Of a stretch of 64,000 bases of DNA, positions 56,218 to 64,000 are shown piece after piece (within the stretch, counting starts at the first letter, position 1; each line of letters starts with the position of its first letter). Position numbers and translations under genes: made by a program. Under the pieces are notes generated by a model that searched no databases, had not been told where the DNA came from, and saw only the letters and a program-made list of their open reading frames with translations. The DNA lies in assembly GCF_001442805.1 (NCBI RefSeq), contig NZ_CP011131.1:5992619-6056618 (forward strand), given 5' to 3'. The DNA is from Lysobacter gummosus (GTDB taxonomy: Bacteria; Pseudomonadota; Gammaproteobacteria; Xanthomonadales; Xanthomonadaceae).

Positions 56218-57429
56218 ATGCCCGCCATGCCCCTCGCCCTCCTGGCCCTGACCCTCGGCGCCTTCGCCATCGGCACCACCGAGTTCGTCATCGTCGGCCT
56301 GATCCCCACCATCGCGGAAGACCTCGGCGTCAGCCTGCCCTCGGCCGGGCTGCTGGTCAGCCTGTACGCCCTCGGCGTCGCCATCGGCGCGCCGCTGCTG
56401 ACCGCGCTGACCGGGCGCGTGCCGCGCAAGACCCTGCTGGTCGGGCTGATGGCGCTGTTCACCGTCGGCAACCTCGTCGCCTGGATGGCGCCGGGCTACA
56501 CCACGCTGATCGTCGCGCGCATCCTTACCGGCCTCGCCCACGGCGTGTTCTTCTCGGTCGGCTCGATCATCGCCACCAGCCTGGTGCCGAAAGACAAGGC
56601 CGCCAGCGCCATCGCCACCATGTTCAGCGGCATGACCGTCGCCTTCGTCACCGGCATCCCGATGGGCACCTTCATCGGCCAGCACTTCGGCTGGCGCACC
56701 ACGTTTCTGGTGGTCGCCGCGTTCGGCCTGATCGCGATGCTCGGCAGCGCCGTGTTCGTGCCGAAGAAGATCGCCCACAGCGCGCCGGCGCCGCTGCTCA
56801 AGCAGGCCGCGGTGCTGCTGCAGCCGCGCCTGTTGCTGGTCTATGCGATGACCGCGGTCGGCTACGGCGGCTCGCTGATCGCCTTCACCTACCTCGCGCC
56901 GATCCTGCAGGACATCGCCGGTTTCAGCCCGAACATGGTCAGCCTGGTGCTGCTGGCCTACGGCATCTCGGTCGCCTTCGGCAACGTCTGGGGCGGCAAG
57001 CTCGCCGACCGCAACGGCCCGATCAAAGCACTGAAGACGATCTTCCTGCTGCTGGCTTCGGTGCTGTTCGTGCTCAGCTTCACGGCGCACAGCCAGTGGC
57101 TGGTGGTACTCACGGCGCTGGCCTGGGGCGCGGTCGCGTTCGGCAACGTGCCGGGCCTGCAGGTATATGTAGTCAAGCAGGCCGAGCATTACTCGCCGCA
57201 GGCGGTCGATGTCGCCGCCGGTTTCAATATCGCCGCGTTCAACCTCGGCGTCGCCGGCGGCTCCTGGGCCGGCGGACTGGTCGTCGCCCACCTGGGCCTG
57301 GGCCACACGCCGTGGGTCGGCGCGCTGGTGGTGCTCGGCGCGTTCGGCCTGACCGCATGGAGCGGCTGGCTCGACCGTCGCGACGGCCTGCCCGATCGCA
57401 CCAGCGGCGCCGTCGTCGCCGCGCACTGA
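56218..57429 (+). CDS. DHA1-family MFS transporter
   Basis: 403 residues, 12 transmembrane segments. Seen: ALTLGAFAIGTTEFVIVGLI, the AraJ/YdhP-type opening, GLLVSLYALGVAIGAPLLTA, RILTGLAHGVFFSVGS, GGKLADRNG in the loop between segments 8 and 9, and AAFNLGVAGGSWAGG. Family members export sugars, drugs or purine ribonucleosides. Two redox-enzyme genes follow on the same strand. The start could also be the ATG at 56227. Confidence 0.88.
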   Translation: MPAMPLALLALTLGAFAIGTTEFVIVGLIPTIAEDLGVSLPSAGLLVSLYALGVAIGAPLLTALTGRVPRKTLLVGLMALFTVGNLVAWMAPGYTTLIVARILTGLAHGVFFSVGSIIATSLVPKDKAASAIATMFSGMTVAFVTGIPMGTFIGQHFGWRTTFLVVAAFGLIAMLGSAVFVPKKIAHSAPAPLLKQAAVLLQPRLLLVYAMTAVGYGGSLIAFTYLAPILQDIAGFSPNMVSLVLLAYGISVAFGNVWGGKLADRNGPIKALKTIFLLLASVLFVLSFTAHSQWLVVLTALAWGAVAFGNVPGLQVYVVKQAEHYSPQAVDVAAGFNIAAFNLGVAGGSWAGGLVVAHLGLGHTPWVGALVVLGAFGLTAWSGWLDRRDGLPDRTSGAVVAAH

Positions 57430-57468
57430 TTCGCTTCTCTCCTCCCCCAATCACCACGAGGTTTTGCC

Positions 57469-58272
57469 ATGACCATTCCCGCATTCGGCCTGGGCACCTT
57501 CCGTCTCAAGGGCCAGACCGTCATCGACTCGGTACGCAACGGCCTGGACGTCGGCTATCGCGTCATCGACACCGCGCAGATCTACGACAACGAAGCCGAG
57601 GTCGGCCAGGCCATCGCCGACAGCGGCGTGGCCCGCGACGACTTGTTCATCACCACCAAGATCTGGGTCGCCAATCTGTCCAAGGACAAGCTGATCCCGA
57701 GCCTGCGCGAAAGTCTGCGCAAGCTGCGCACCGACCGCGTCGATCTGACCTTGATCCACTGGCCCTCGCCAAACGATGCGGTTTCCGTCGCCGAGTTCAT
57801 GAGCGCGCTCGCCCAGGCCAAGCTGCAGGGGCTGACCGGCGCGATCGGCGTGTCCAACTTCAACATCGATCTGATGCAGCGCGCGATCGACGTGGTCGGC
57901 GCGGACGAAATCGCGACCAACCAGGTCGAGCTGCATCCGTATCTGCAGAACCGCAAGCTCGCCGCCTTCGCGAAGGACCGCGGCATCCACCTGACCTCGT
58001 ACATGACCCTGGCCTACGGCAAGGTGCTCGGCGATCCGGTCGTCATCGACATCGCGCGCAAGCACGACGCCACGCCCGCGCAGGTCGCGCTGGCCTGGGC
58101 GATGCAGCTGGGCCATGCGGTGATTCCATCGTCAACGAAGCGCGAGAACCTCGCGAGCAATCTGCTGGCGACCTCGCTGCGCTTGAGCGACGACGATATG
58201 CAGCGCATCGCCGCGCTGGATCGCGGCGAGCGCCTGACCGATCCGGACAGCCTCGCTCCGGCCTGGGATTGA
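57469..58272 (+). CDS. dkgB: Aldo/keto reductase, DkgB-like
   Basis: 267 residues, the short DkgA/DkgB-type length. Seen: [14 protein letters not shown], the Asp/Tyr in [17 protein letters not shown], Lys in [12 protein letters not shown], His in LTLIHWPSP, and the C-terminal [15 protein letters not shown] for NADPH binding. Family enzymes reduce 2,5-diketo-D-gluconate and methylglyoxal. CACGAGG is a weak ribosome site before the ATG. It lies 39 bases after the MFS gene, so probably cotranscribed. Confidence 0.9.
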   Translation: MTIPAFGLGTFRLKGQTVIDSVRNGLDVGYRVIDTAQIYDNEAEVGQAIADSGVARDDLFITTKIWVANLSKDKLIPSLRESLRKLRTDRVDLTLIHWPSPNDAVSVAEFMSALAQAKLQGLTGAIGVSNFNIDLMQRAIDVVGADEIATNQVELHPYLQNRKLAAFAKDRGIHLTSYMTLAYGKVLGDPVVIDIARKHDATPAQVALAWAMQLGHAVIPSSTKRENLASNLLATSLRLSDDDMQRIAALDRGERLTDPDSLAPAWD

Positions 58273-58446
58273 TCCCCGCGCGCCGCCGCGCCTGCGCGCA
58301 CGGCGGCGCGGCTACCGCGCCACGCATCCACTCCGGCCCCGCAGCGATTCTTGCCGCAACAGAAAGAGTCGTTTGCCCCCCGCGGTATTTTTCATCGCCT
58401 CCGCGATCCCCACACTGATCGCAATCGCAGCTTCCAGAGACCGACC

Positions 58447-59547
58447 ATGTTGTTCACCTCGCATCGCCTGGGCGGGTTCGATACCGCCAACCGCATCGTC
58501 ATGCCGCCGATGACTCGCTCGCGCGCCGCTCACGGCGAAGTCGCCACCGAGCTGATGGCGCAGTACTACGCGCAACGCGCCGGCGCCGGCCTGATCGTCA
58601 GCGAAGGCACCCAGATCAGCCGCCAGGGTCAGGGCTACGCCTGGACGCCGGGCATCTACACGCGCGAGCAGATCGCCGGCTGGCGCCAGGTCACCGACGC
58701 GGTGCACGCCGCCGGCGGGCGCATGTTCGCCCAGTTGTGGCATGTGGGCCGCGTCTCGCACGTCGCGCTGCAGGCCGGCGGACAAGCGCCGGTGTCGTCG
58801 TCGGCGCTGGTCGCGCCAGGCGTGAAAGTGTTCGTCGATAGCGAAGGCCGCGGCCCGGAAGCCGGCGTCGGCGAGATGGTCCAGCACTCGCCGCCGCGGG
58901 CGTTGAGCGTGGAGGAGATCGCCGCCATCGTGCGCGACTTCGCTCAGGCCGCGCGCAACGCGCTGGAAGCCGGATTCGACGGCGTCGAACTGCACGGCGC
59001 CAACGGTTATCTGATCAATCAGTTCATCGACTCGCAGGCCAATGCCCGCGACGACGAATACGGCGGTTCGCTGCCCAACCGCCTGCGCTTCCTGCGCGAA
59101 GTCGCGCAAGCGGTGGCCGACGTGGTCGGGCCGCAACGCATGGGCGTGCGCCTGGCGCCGCTGACCACGCTGCAGGGCGCAGTCGACGACACGCCGCAGG
59201 CGACGTACCTGGCCGCGGCCAAACTGCTCGACGATATCGGCGTGGCCTATATCCACATCGCCGAGGCCGACTGGGACGACGCGCCCGCCATGCCCGACGC
59301 GTTTCGCGAAGCATTGCGCATCGTCTACGGCGGCAGCCTGATCTACTCCGGCCGCTACACCAAGCAGCGCGCGGAAGAAGCCTTGCACAAGGGCTGGGCC
59401 GACCTGATCGGCTTCGGCCGTCCGTTCATCGCCAATCCGGATCTGCCGTACCGGCTGCGTCACGACCTGTCCTTGAACGAAGGCGATCGCACGCGCTATT
59501 TCGGCGGCGGCGCGCAGGGCTATACCGACTACGCCCGCGCTGCCTGA
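58447..59547 (+). CDS. Old Yellow Enzyme-type ene-reductase (NemA-like)
   Basis: 366 residues. Seen: TANRIVMPPMTRSRAAHGEV (FMN and substrate pocket with R-S-R), AQLWHVGRVSH, GAGLIVSEGTQIS, the catalytic Tyr region in NGYLINQFIDSQANARDDEYGG, and the FMN phosphate site YGGSLIYSGRYTKQRAE then GFGRPFIANPD. The first ATG after the gap gives the complete N-terminus. OYEs reduce electrophilic alkenes and nitrate esters. The 174-bp gap from dkgB may hold its own promoter. Confidence 0.93.
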   Translation: MLFTSHRLGGFDTANRIVMPPMTRSRAAHGEVATELMAQYYAQRAGAGLIVSEGTQISRQGQGYAWTPGIYTREQIAGWRQVTDAVHAAGGRMFAQLWHVGRVSHVALQAGGQAPVSSSALVAPGVKVFVDSEGRGPEAGVGEMVQHSPPRALSVEEIAAIVRDFAQAARNALEAGFDGVELHGANGYLINQFIDSQANARDDEYGGSLPNRLRFLREVAQAVADVVGPQRMGVRLAPLTTLQGAVDDTPQATYLAAAKLLDDIGVAYIHIAEADWDDAPAMPDAFREALRIVYGGSLIYSGRYTKQRAEEALHKGWADLIGFGRPFIANPDLPYRLRHDLSLNEGDRTRYFGGGAQGYTDYARAA

Positions 59548-59612
59548 AGCGAAGACCGGCGGCGTTATCGATACGGGCGCGTCCGAGCGGCGACGCGCGG
59601 CCGCCGATCGGC

Positions 59613-60980
59613 TTATTTGCCGATGCAGAAGCTCGAAAAGATATGCCCGAGCAGATCGTCCGCGCGCACGCGGCCGGTGATTTCGCCCAGGGCTTCATGC
59701 GCTTGCCGTAACGCTTCGGCGGCGAGGTCGAGCATTTCGTGATCGAGCTGGGCGCGCGCGTCGTCGAGTTCTTCGCGCGCGCGCAGCAAGGCATCGACGT
59801 GTCGCGAGCGCGCGGTGAACGCGCCTTCGGCCGCATCCGCCGCATCGCCCTGCGCCAACGCGCGCAGACGCGCGTGCAGCGCGTCCAGGCCGGCGCCGGT
59901 CTGGGCGGAAACGAATACGCGATTCTCGCCGCCGATATCGGCCGGGCCGGGCGAGTCGTAATCGGATTCGAGCAGGTCGATCTTGTTGTAGACGAACAAG
60001 CGCGCCGGTACGTCGATGATCGCGTCCGCCACCGAGGCCAGCCCGATGTGCGGGTCGCGCGCATCGATGACCACGATCGCCAGGTCCGCGCGGGTCAGCT
60101 CGCCGCGCGCGCGACGCATGCCTTCGCGTTCGATCGCGTCGCCGCCGTCGCGCAGGCCAGCGGTATCGACCAGGGTCAGTTCGACGCCGTCCAGGCGCAC
60201 GGTTTCGTGCAGCAGATCGCGGGTGGTGCCGGCGATGTCGGTGACGATGGCGCGCTCGCTGCCGGCCAGCGCGTTGAGCAGCGAACTCTTGCCGGCGTTG
60301 GGCGGGCCGACGATCACCGCATGCAGACCGTCGCGCAGACGGCGGCCGCGTTCGGCGGCGGCGAGCAGATCGTCGAGCGAGGTCGAGGCGGCGGCGAAGC
60401 GCGTGCGCAATGCGGCGCCGCCGAGGGTGTCGAGCGGTTCGTCGGCGAAATCGATCGCCGCTTCCACGTGCACGCGGATCGCGAGCAGATCGGCGGCGAG
60501 GGCTTCGACGCGGCGCGAGAACTCGCCGTCGAGGGCGCGCCGCGCGGCGCGGGCGGCGCGCGCATCGCCAGCGGCGATCAGATCGGCAACGGCTTCGGCC
60601 TGGGCCAGATCCAGGCGACCTTCAAGAAACGCGCGTTCGCTGAATTCGCCCGGTCGCGCCCGCCGCGCGCCCAAGGCGCATGCGCGCGCCAGCAGTTCTT
60701 CGAGCAGCGCCGGGCCGCCGTGGGCCTGCAGTTCGACCACGTCCTCGCCGGTGTAGCTGGCCGGCGCGGCGAAATAGAGCGCGATGCCGTCGTCGATGGT
60801 GTCGCCGGCGTCATCGCGGAAACGCACGTAGTGGGCGTGACGCGGCTGCAGTTCGCGCGCGGCGATGGTCTGCGCGATCTCGCGCGATCGCGAACCGGAC
60901 AAACGCACGATGCCGACGCCGCCGGCGCCGGGCGCGGTGGCAATGGCGGCGATGGTGTCGCGGGCGGCGGGCGGGGTCAT
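59613..60980 (-). CDS. mnmE: tRNA modification GTPase MnmE
   Basis: 455 residues from the ATG at 60980; an ATG four codons earlier (60992) is an alternative without better support. Seen: [20 protein letters not shown] tetrahydrofolate-binding N-domain, G1 [12 protein letters not shown]2 GTTRD, G3 VDTAG, G4 NKID, and the C-terminal catalytic FCIGK. With MnmG it installs cmnm5U in tRNA wobble position 34. Downstream neighbour of yidC in the standard oriC-proximal order. Confidence 0.95.
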   Translation of the reverse strand: MTPPAARDTIAAIATAPGAGGVGIVRLSGSRSREIAQTIAARELQPRHAHYVRFRDDAGDTIDDGIALYFAAPASYTGEDVVELQAHGGPALLEELLARACALGARRARPGEFSERAFLEGRLDLAQAEAVADLIAAGDARAARAARRALDGEFSRRVEALAADLLAIRVHVEAAIDFADEPLDTLGGAALRTRFAAASTSLDDLLAAAERGRRLRDGLHAVIVGPPNAGKSSLLNALAGSERAIVTDIAGTTRDLLHETVRLDGVELTLVDTAGLRDGGDAIEREGMRRARGELTRADLAIVVIDARDPHIGLASVADAIIDVPARLFVYNKIDLLESDYDSPGPADIGGENRVFVSAQTGAGLDALHARLRALAQGDAADAAEGAFTARSRHVDALLRAREELDDARAQLDHEMLDLAAEALRQAHEALGEITGRVRADDLLGHIFSSFCIGK

Positions 60981-61065
60981 GGGGAGGATCATAAATCCGG
61001 GGGTGGCGGAGGGGATGTATTTCGGGGACGAACGACAGCCGGGGAGTATCCGACGACCTGTTTTT

Positions 61066-61182
61066 GCTCGTCATTCCCGCGAAGGCGGGCTCCGCTTTAC
61101 TTCGGCGGAGCCGAACATCCAGGGCCTTTCGTGCGAGAACGCTTGAAGTCGCTGGATTTCCGCCTTCGCGGGAATGACGAGC
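61066..61182. repeat. TCATTCCCGCG-family inverted repeat, extended form
   Basis: GCTCGTCATTCCCGCGAAGG and its complement CCTTCGCGGGAATGACGAGC bracket a segment with GGCTCCGCTTTACTTCGGCG, a small hairpin shared with 29700, and the core CAGGGCCTTTCGTGCGAGAA. It lies between mnmE and the yidC terminator. Confidence 0.8.
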
Positions 61183-61243
61183 AAAAGCGGGCTCGGCGCG
61201 ACCTAACCTGCGTAAGCCGCGAACGCCACGCGCCACCCCATCC

Positions 61244-61279
61244 TAAAAACACGAAGCCCGCCTTACGGCGGGCTTCGTG
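61244..61279 (-). terminator. Rho-independent terminator of yidC
   Basis: On the minus strand CACGAAGCCCGCC-GTAA-GGCGGGCTTCGTG followed by TTTTTAGG, 33 bases after the stop. It separates yidC from mnmE transcriptionally. Confidence 0.85.
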
Positions 61280-61311
61280 AACGAATCGAATCAATCGACC
61301 CGGACCGGACC

Positions 61312-63042
61312 TCAGTCCTTGTCCTTATCCTTTCCCGCCGTCGCCGGCGCTTCGGCATAGCGCTTGGTGGTCACCCACTGCTGCAGCAGGCCCAGGCCGC
61401 CGTTGGCGACTTGGTACAACACCAGGCCGGCCGGCAGGAACGCCAGGATCACGCCGAAGATCAGCGGCATGAACTGCATCATCTTGGCCTGCGCCGGGTC
61501 CATGCCGGTCATCGGCGTGAGCTTCTGCGTGGTCCACATGATCGCGATGTTCATCAGCGGCAGCACGAAGAACGGATCGCGCGCGGTCAGGTCGTGGATC
61601 CACAGCATCCACGGCGCATGACGCAGTTCCACCGACTCGGCCAGCATCCAGTACAAGGTCATGAAGATGATCATCTGCGGCAGCAGCGGCAGACAGCCGC
61701 CGACCGGATTGATCTTCTCCTTCTTGTACAGCTCCATCAGCGCCATCTGGAACTTCTGCTTGTCCTCGCCGTAGCGCTCCTTGAGCTGGGCCACGCGCGG
61801 CTGGAACTTGCGCATCTTCGCCGCCGACTTGTACTGCGCGGCCGACAGCGGGTACAGCGCCAGCTTCAGCAGCACCACCAGGCCGACGATCGCCCAGCCC
61901 CAGTTGCCGAACAGGTTGTGCAGCTTCTCCAGCAGCCAGAACAGGCCGTTGGCCAGGGTCGCGAAGATGCTGTAGCTGCTGAAATCGACGGCACGGTCCA
62001 GGCCGGGCACGTTCTGCGCTTCGATCGCCTTGACCAGCTTCGGGCCGACCCACAGGCGCGCTTCGGTCGTGGCTTTCTGACCCGGGGCGAGGTTGACGCC
62101 CGGGCCGAGGTCGCGGATCAGGTATTGCGGCGCGGCGCCGGCGTTGAGCTGCTCCAGCGAGAACTCGCCGGCGTCCTTGTCGCCCGGAATCCAGGCGGCG
62201 AAGAAGTGGTGCTGCAGCATCGCGATCCAGCCGCCGGTGACTTGCTTGTCCAGCTTGCCGTCGTCGGCGAATTTGTCGAACTTGCGCTTCTCGTACTTGT
62301 CGGCCGGGCTGTACCACGCCGCGCCCTGGAAGCTGTACTGCTCGGGGCTGAAGGGGCCCTTGTGCGCCAGTTCGCGCGGCACGCGGCTGAGCTGGCGGTA
62401 GACGAAGCCCTGCCACGGCACGGTGCTGCCGTTGCTGACGTCATCGCGCACTTTGATCGCGTAGTCGCCCTGGCGGAAGGTGTAGGTGCGGGTGATGGTC
62501 ACCCCATTCGGGCCGGTCCATACGAACGGCACGGCGATTTCTTTCGCGTCCTTGGCCAGGACCAGATCGCGCTGCTCGCCGGCATAACGGAAACCCGACT
62601 CGTGCGTCGGCGCGGCGTTGCCCTGGCTGACCCAGCCGCTCTGGGCGACGAAGTACAAGCTGGAGTCGCTGGCCAGCAGCCGCATCGGCGGGCTGTCGGG
62701 CTCGGAGGTCACCGGATAGCGCAGCAGATCGGCTTCGCTGATCTCGCCGCCACGCAAGGTCACCTTGAATACAGCGGTGGTGACGGTGACGGCCGGCTCG
62801 GCGCCGTTGGCCGCGGCGGTGCTGACGGTGGAACCGCCGGGTACCGCCGGCGTGGCCGCGCTCGGCGCGCCCGGCACGGCGGCCGTGGCGGCGACGCCGG
62901 AAGCGACCGGCACGCTGCTGGCGGGCGCGACCGCGCTCGGCGGCGGCACGGGCGGAGCCGATTTCTCCTTGCCCCACTCCATCCATAGCAAGGTCGCCAC
63001 CATCAGCCAGGCGAGGATCAGAAAAGCACGTGTCTGGTTCAT
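61312..63042 (-). CDS. yidC: Membrane protein insertase YidC
   Basis: 576 residues, Gram-negative YidC. Seen: N-terminal anchor MNQTRAFLILAWLMVATLLW, an Ala/Pro linker, a large periplasmic P1 domain (about 90-350), then SIFATLANGLFWLLEKLHNL, the hydrophilic-groove arginine in YPLSAAQYKSAAKMRKFQPR, GGCLPLLPQMIIFMTLYWML, and the last two membrane segments with a basic tail (KDKDKD, short). It inserts and folds inner-membrane proteins. Spaced 16 bases from rnpA. Confidence 0.97.
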   Translation of the reverse strand: MNQTRAFLILAWLMVATLLWMEWGKEKSAPPVPPPSAVAPASSVPVASGVAATAAVPGAPSAATPAVPGGSTVSTAAANGAEPAVTVTTAVFKVTLRGGEISEADLLRYPVTSEPDSPPMRLLASDSSLYFVAQSGWVSQGNAAPTHESGFRYAGEQRDLVLAKDAKEIAVPFVWTGPNGVTITRTYTFRQGDYAIKVRDDVSNGSTVPWQGFVYRQLSRVPRELAHKGPFSPEQYSFQGAAWYSPADKYEKRKFDKFADDGKLDKQVTGGWIAMLQHHFFAAWIPGDKDAGEFSLEQLNAGAAPQYLIRDLGPGVNLAPGQKATTEARLWVGPKLVKAIEAQNVPGLDRAVDFSSYSIFATLANGLFWLLEKLHNLFGNWGWAIVGLVVLLKLALYPLSAAQYKSAAKMRKFQPRVAQLKERYGEDKQKFQMALMELYKKEKINPVGGCLPLLPQMIIFMTLYWMLAESVELRHAPWMLWIHDLTARDPFFVLPLMNIAIMWTTQKLTPMTGMDPAQAKMMQFMPLIFGVILAFLPAGLVLYQVANGGLGLLQQWVTTKRYAEAPATAGKDKDKD

Positions 63043-63057
63043 GGGCAGCAGGCAGGC

Positions 63058-63492
63058 TCAGCCGGGACCGGAGTCCGGCGTGGGGTCGGAAGGGGAAGCG
63101 GCCGGCATTGTGCCGGGCGCCGCAGTTGCGGGCAATGCGAGCGCCGGACGGGTGCCGCCGCGCTTGAGCAGACTGTGGAAGGCGACGCGGAGTTCCTCGC
63201 CGCTGCAGCGCGATGCGCCGGGACGAGCGACCACGACATAGTCGCCACCGGCCAGCTCGGCGCGGACGTGGCGGAAAGCATCGCGAAGCACACGCTTGAT
63301 GCGGTTACGGCCGACCGCATGCGGATCGACCTTACGCGAGACCGCAAGGCCCAGGCGCGGCGCGATGGAATCGTCGGCCTGGAAATGCAAAGCAAGCACG
63401 GGCAGCGCCACGCGCCGCCCATGCTTGAATATACGGTCGAAATCGGAGCGCGCGCGTACCCGCGCGGTGCGCGGGAAGCGGGTCGAATTCAT
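63058..63492 (-). CDS. rnpA: Ribonuclease P protein component
   Basis: 144 residues. Seen: MNSTRFPRTARVRARSDFDR at the start, LGLAVSRKVDPHAVGRNRIK (the RNR/GRNRIKR RNA-binding motif) and AFRHVRAELAGGDYVVVAR. The C-terminal ~25 residues (LALPATAAPGTMPAASPS...) form an Ala/Pro/Ser-rich extension that E. coli RnpA lacks. It processes tRNA 5' ends with the M1 RNA. An upstream start at 63549 is less likely because it lacks the conserved opening. Confidence 0.96.
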   Translation of the reverse strand: MNSTRFPRTARVRARSDFDRIFKHGRRVALPVLALHFQADDSIAPRLGLAVSRKVDPHAVGRNRIKRVLRDAFRHVRAELAGGDYVVVARPGASRCSGEELRVAFHSLLKRGGTRPALALPATAAPGTMPAASPSDPTPDSGPG

Positions 63493-63552
63493 TGCAGGCG
63501 GGCGGCCGCTGGACGCCGGATCAGGAAGATCGCGACAGGCGGCCGGCAACGC

Positions 63553-63693
63553 TTAGGCGGTCAGGCGCTTGCGGCCCTTGGCGCGACGACGGGCGAGAAT
63601 CTTGCGGCCGTCGGCAGTCGCCATGCGGGCACGGAAACCGTGGTCGCGCTTGCGCTTGAGGTTGCTGGGCTGGTAGGTGCGCTTCGTGGCCAT
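63553..63693 (-). CDS. rpmH: 50S ribosomal protein L34
   Basis: 46 residues, exactly the expected length: [20 protein letters not shown] and then [20 protein letters not shown] with the ending RKRLTA. Very basic, binds 23S rRNA. Too short for many open-frame filters. The start is 30 bases after a strong predicted promoter. rnpA begins 61 bases after its stop. Confidence 0.98.
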   Translation of the reverse strand: MATKRTYQPSNLKRKRDHGFRARMATADGRKILARRRAKGRKRLTA

Positions 63694-64000
63694 GATCGGC
63701 TCGGCTGTAACTGGCGTAGAGGACCGCGGATTCTACGGGATCGCACAAGTTCGGGTCAACTCTTTGTTTCGTCTGCGCTTTGCGTTCCGCGACCGGCGCC
63801 GCCAAAGCGGCCGCCCCAGCCTGTGCATGAACCTGTGGATTAGTCCTGTTCCGGACCCGGCGGCGATGGTAGTCTGACCGACCCCCCGGCCTCCTTCGTC
63901 GCGATGTACGCATCGTGCGTTGGGCCGCTTTCGTCCGTCGCCCGGCCTCACAGCCCCGCCCGGCCGACCGCATCACGCATAAAGAAGACTCACAGCACAG
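63694..64000. other. rpmH upstream region at the window edge, probably leading to dnaA/oriC
   Basis: Contains the rpmH promoter, and two sites one base off the DnaA box (TGTGCATGA at 63822-63830 and TGTGGATTA at 63834-63842), four bases apart. In this genus rpmH is normally divergent from dnaA, so dnaA should begin just past the edge. No AT-rich unwinding element is seen inside the window; none of this proves the origin. Confidence 0.5.
63730..63759 (-). promoter_or_regulatory. Strong sigma-70 promoter for rpmH-rnpA-yidC
   Basis: On the minus strand TTGACC (63759-63754), an 18-base spacer and TAGAAT (63735-63730). It matches the consensus at five of six positions in each box. Predicted transcript leader about 30 bases to the rpmH start. 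Confidence 0.65.

Noticed and set aside
63521-63976. Minus-strand open frame of 151 codons across rpmH
   Set aside because: rpmH itself reads in another frame at 63553-63693 with the exact L34 sequence.

Overview
This is a very GC-rich bacterial chromosome segment whose gene content and order point to Lysobacter or a close relative in the Xanthomonadaceae (Gammaproteobacteria). The taxonomic call is inference from protein style (long Ala/Pro linkers, many secreted proteins, an HU-like protein with a lysine/alanine tail), from families of intergenic palindromes, and from the right-hand end. That end reads mnmE, yidC, rnpA, rpmH on the minus strand, so oriC and dnaA should lie just past position 64000 and this is probably the oriC-proximal end of the chromosome.

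Left part (1-13300): the C-terminal part of an extracellular nuclease, an alpha/beta hydrolase, a DUF1311 secreted protein overlapping zapE, an HU-like DNA-binding protein, a streptomycin-kinase-like enzyme, then a minus-strand tripartite efflux operon (MFS pump, membrane fusion protein, outer-membrane lipoprotein) and an APC-type permease. From 13282 to 20769: a LysR regulator divergent from an aldo/keto reductase with a clear palindromic operator, two exported M20 amidohydrolase paralogues, a 193-bp tandem repeat and queF.

Middle (20900-38600): a small LysM protein and a lipoprotein; a run of Cys-rich metal-binding proteins (YchJ, a UPF0149/SEC-C protein, a YkgJ-like protein, a zinc-ribbon protein); icd and aceK separated by a lipoprotein and a metallopeptidase gene; a LysR regulator; an exported methyltransferase; rluE-like; a large secreted CxxCH protein; a DMT exporter; another aldo/keto reductase; and a receiver-histidine kinase hybrid.

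Right part (38700-64000): hrpB, tatD, secreted and membrane proteins of unknown role, a YadG/YadH-type ABC exporter divergent from a ferredoxin-NADP reductase, a lipid-anchored TAP-like hydrolase, a second ABC exporter (NatAB-like), a TonB-domain lipoprotein-like protein, an SPFH protein with a C-terminal excisionase-type helix-turn-helix paired with a zinc-ribbon/transmembrane protein, a detoxification-like cluster (MFS, AKR, ene-reductase), and mnmE-yidC-rnpA-rpmH.

I see no prophage, insertion sequence, CRISPR array, tRNA or rRNA. The accessory character comes mostly from several families of palindromic intergenic repeats. The best candidates for something little described are the SPFH-HTH/zinc-ribbon pair, the lipobox-bearing TonB-domain protein, the exported methyltransferase and the secreted CxxCH protein.
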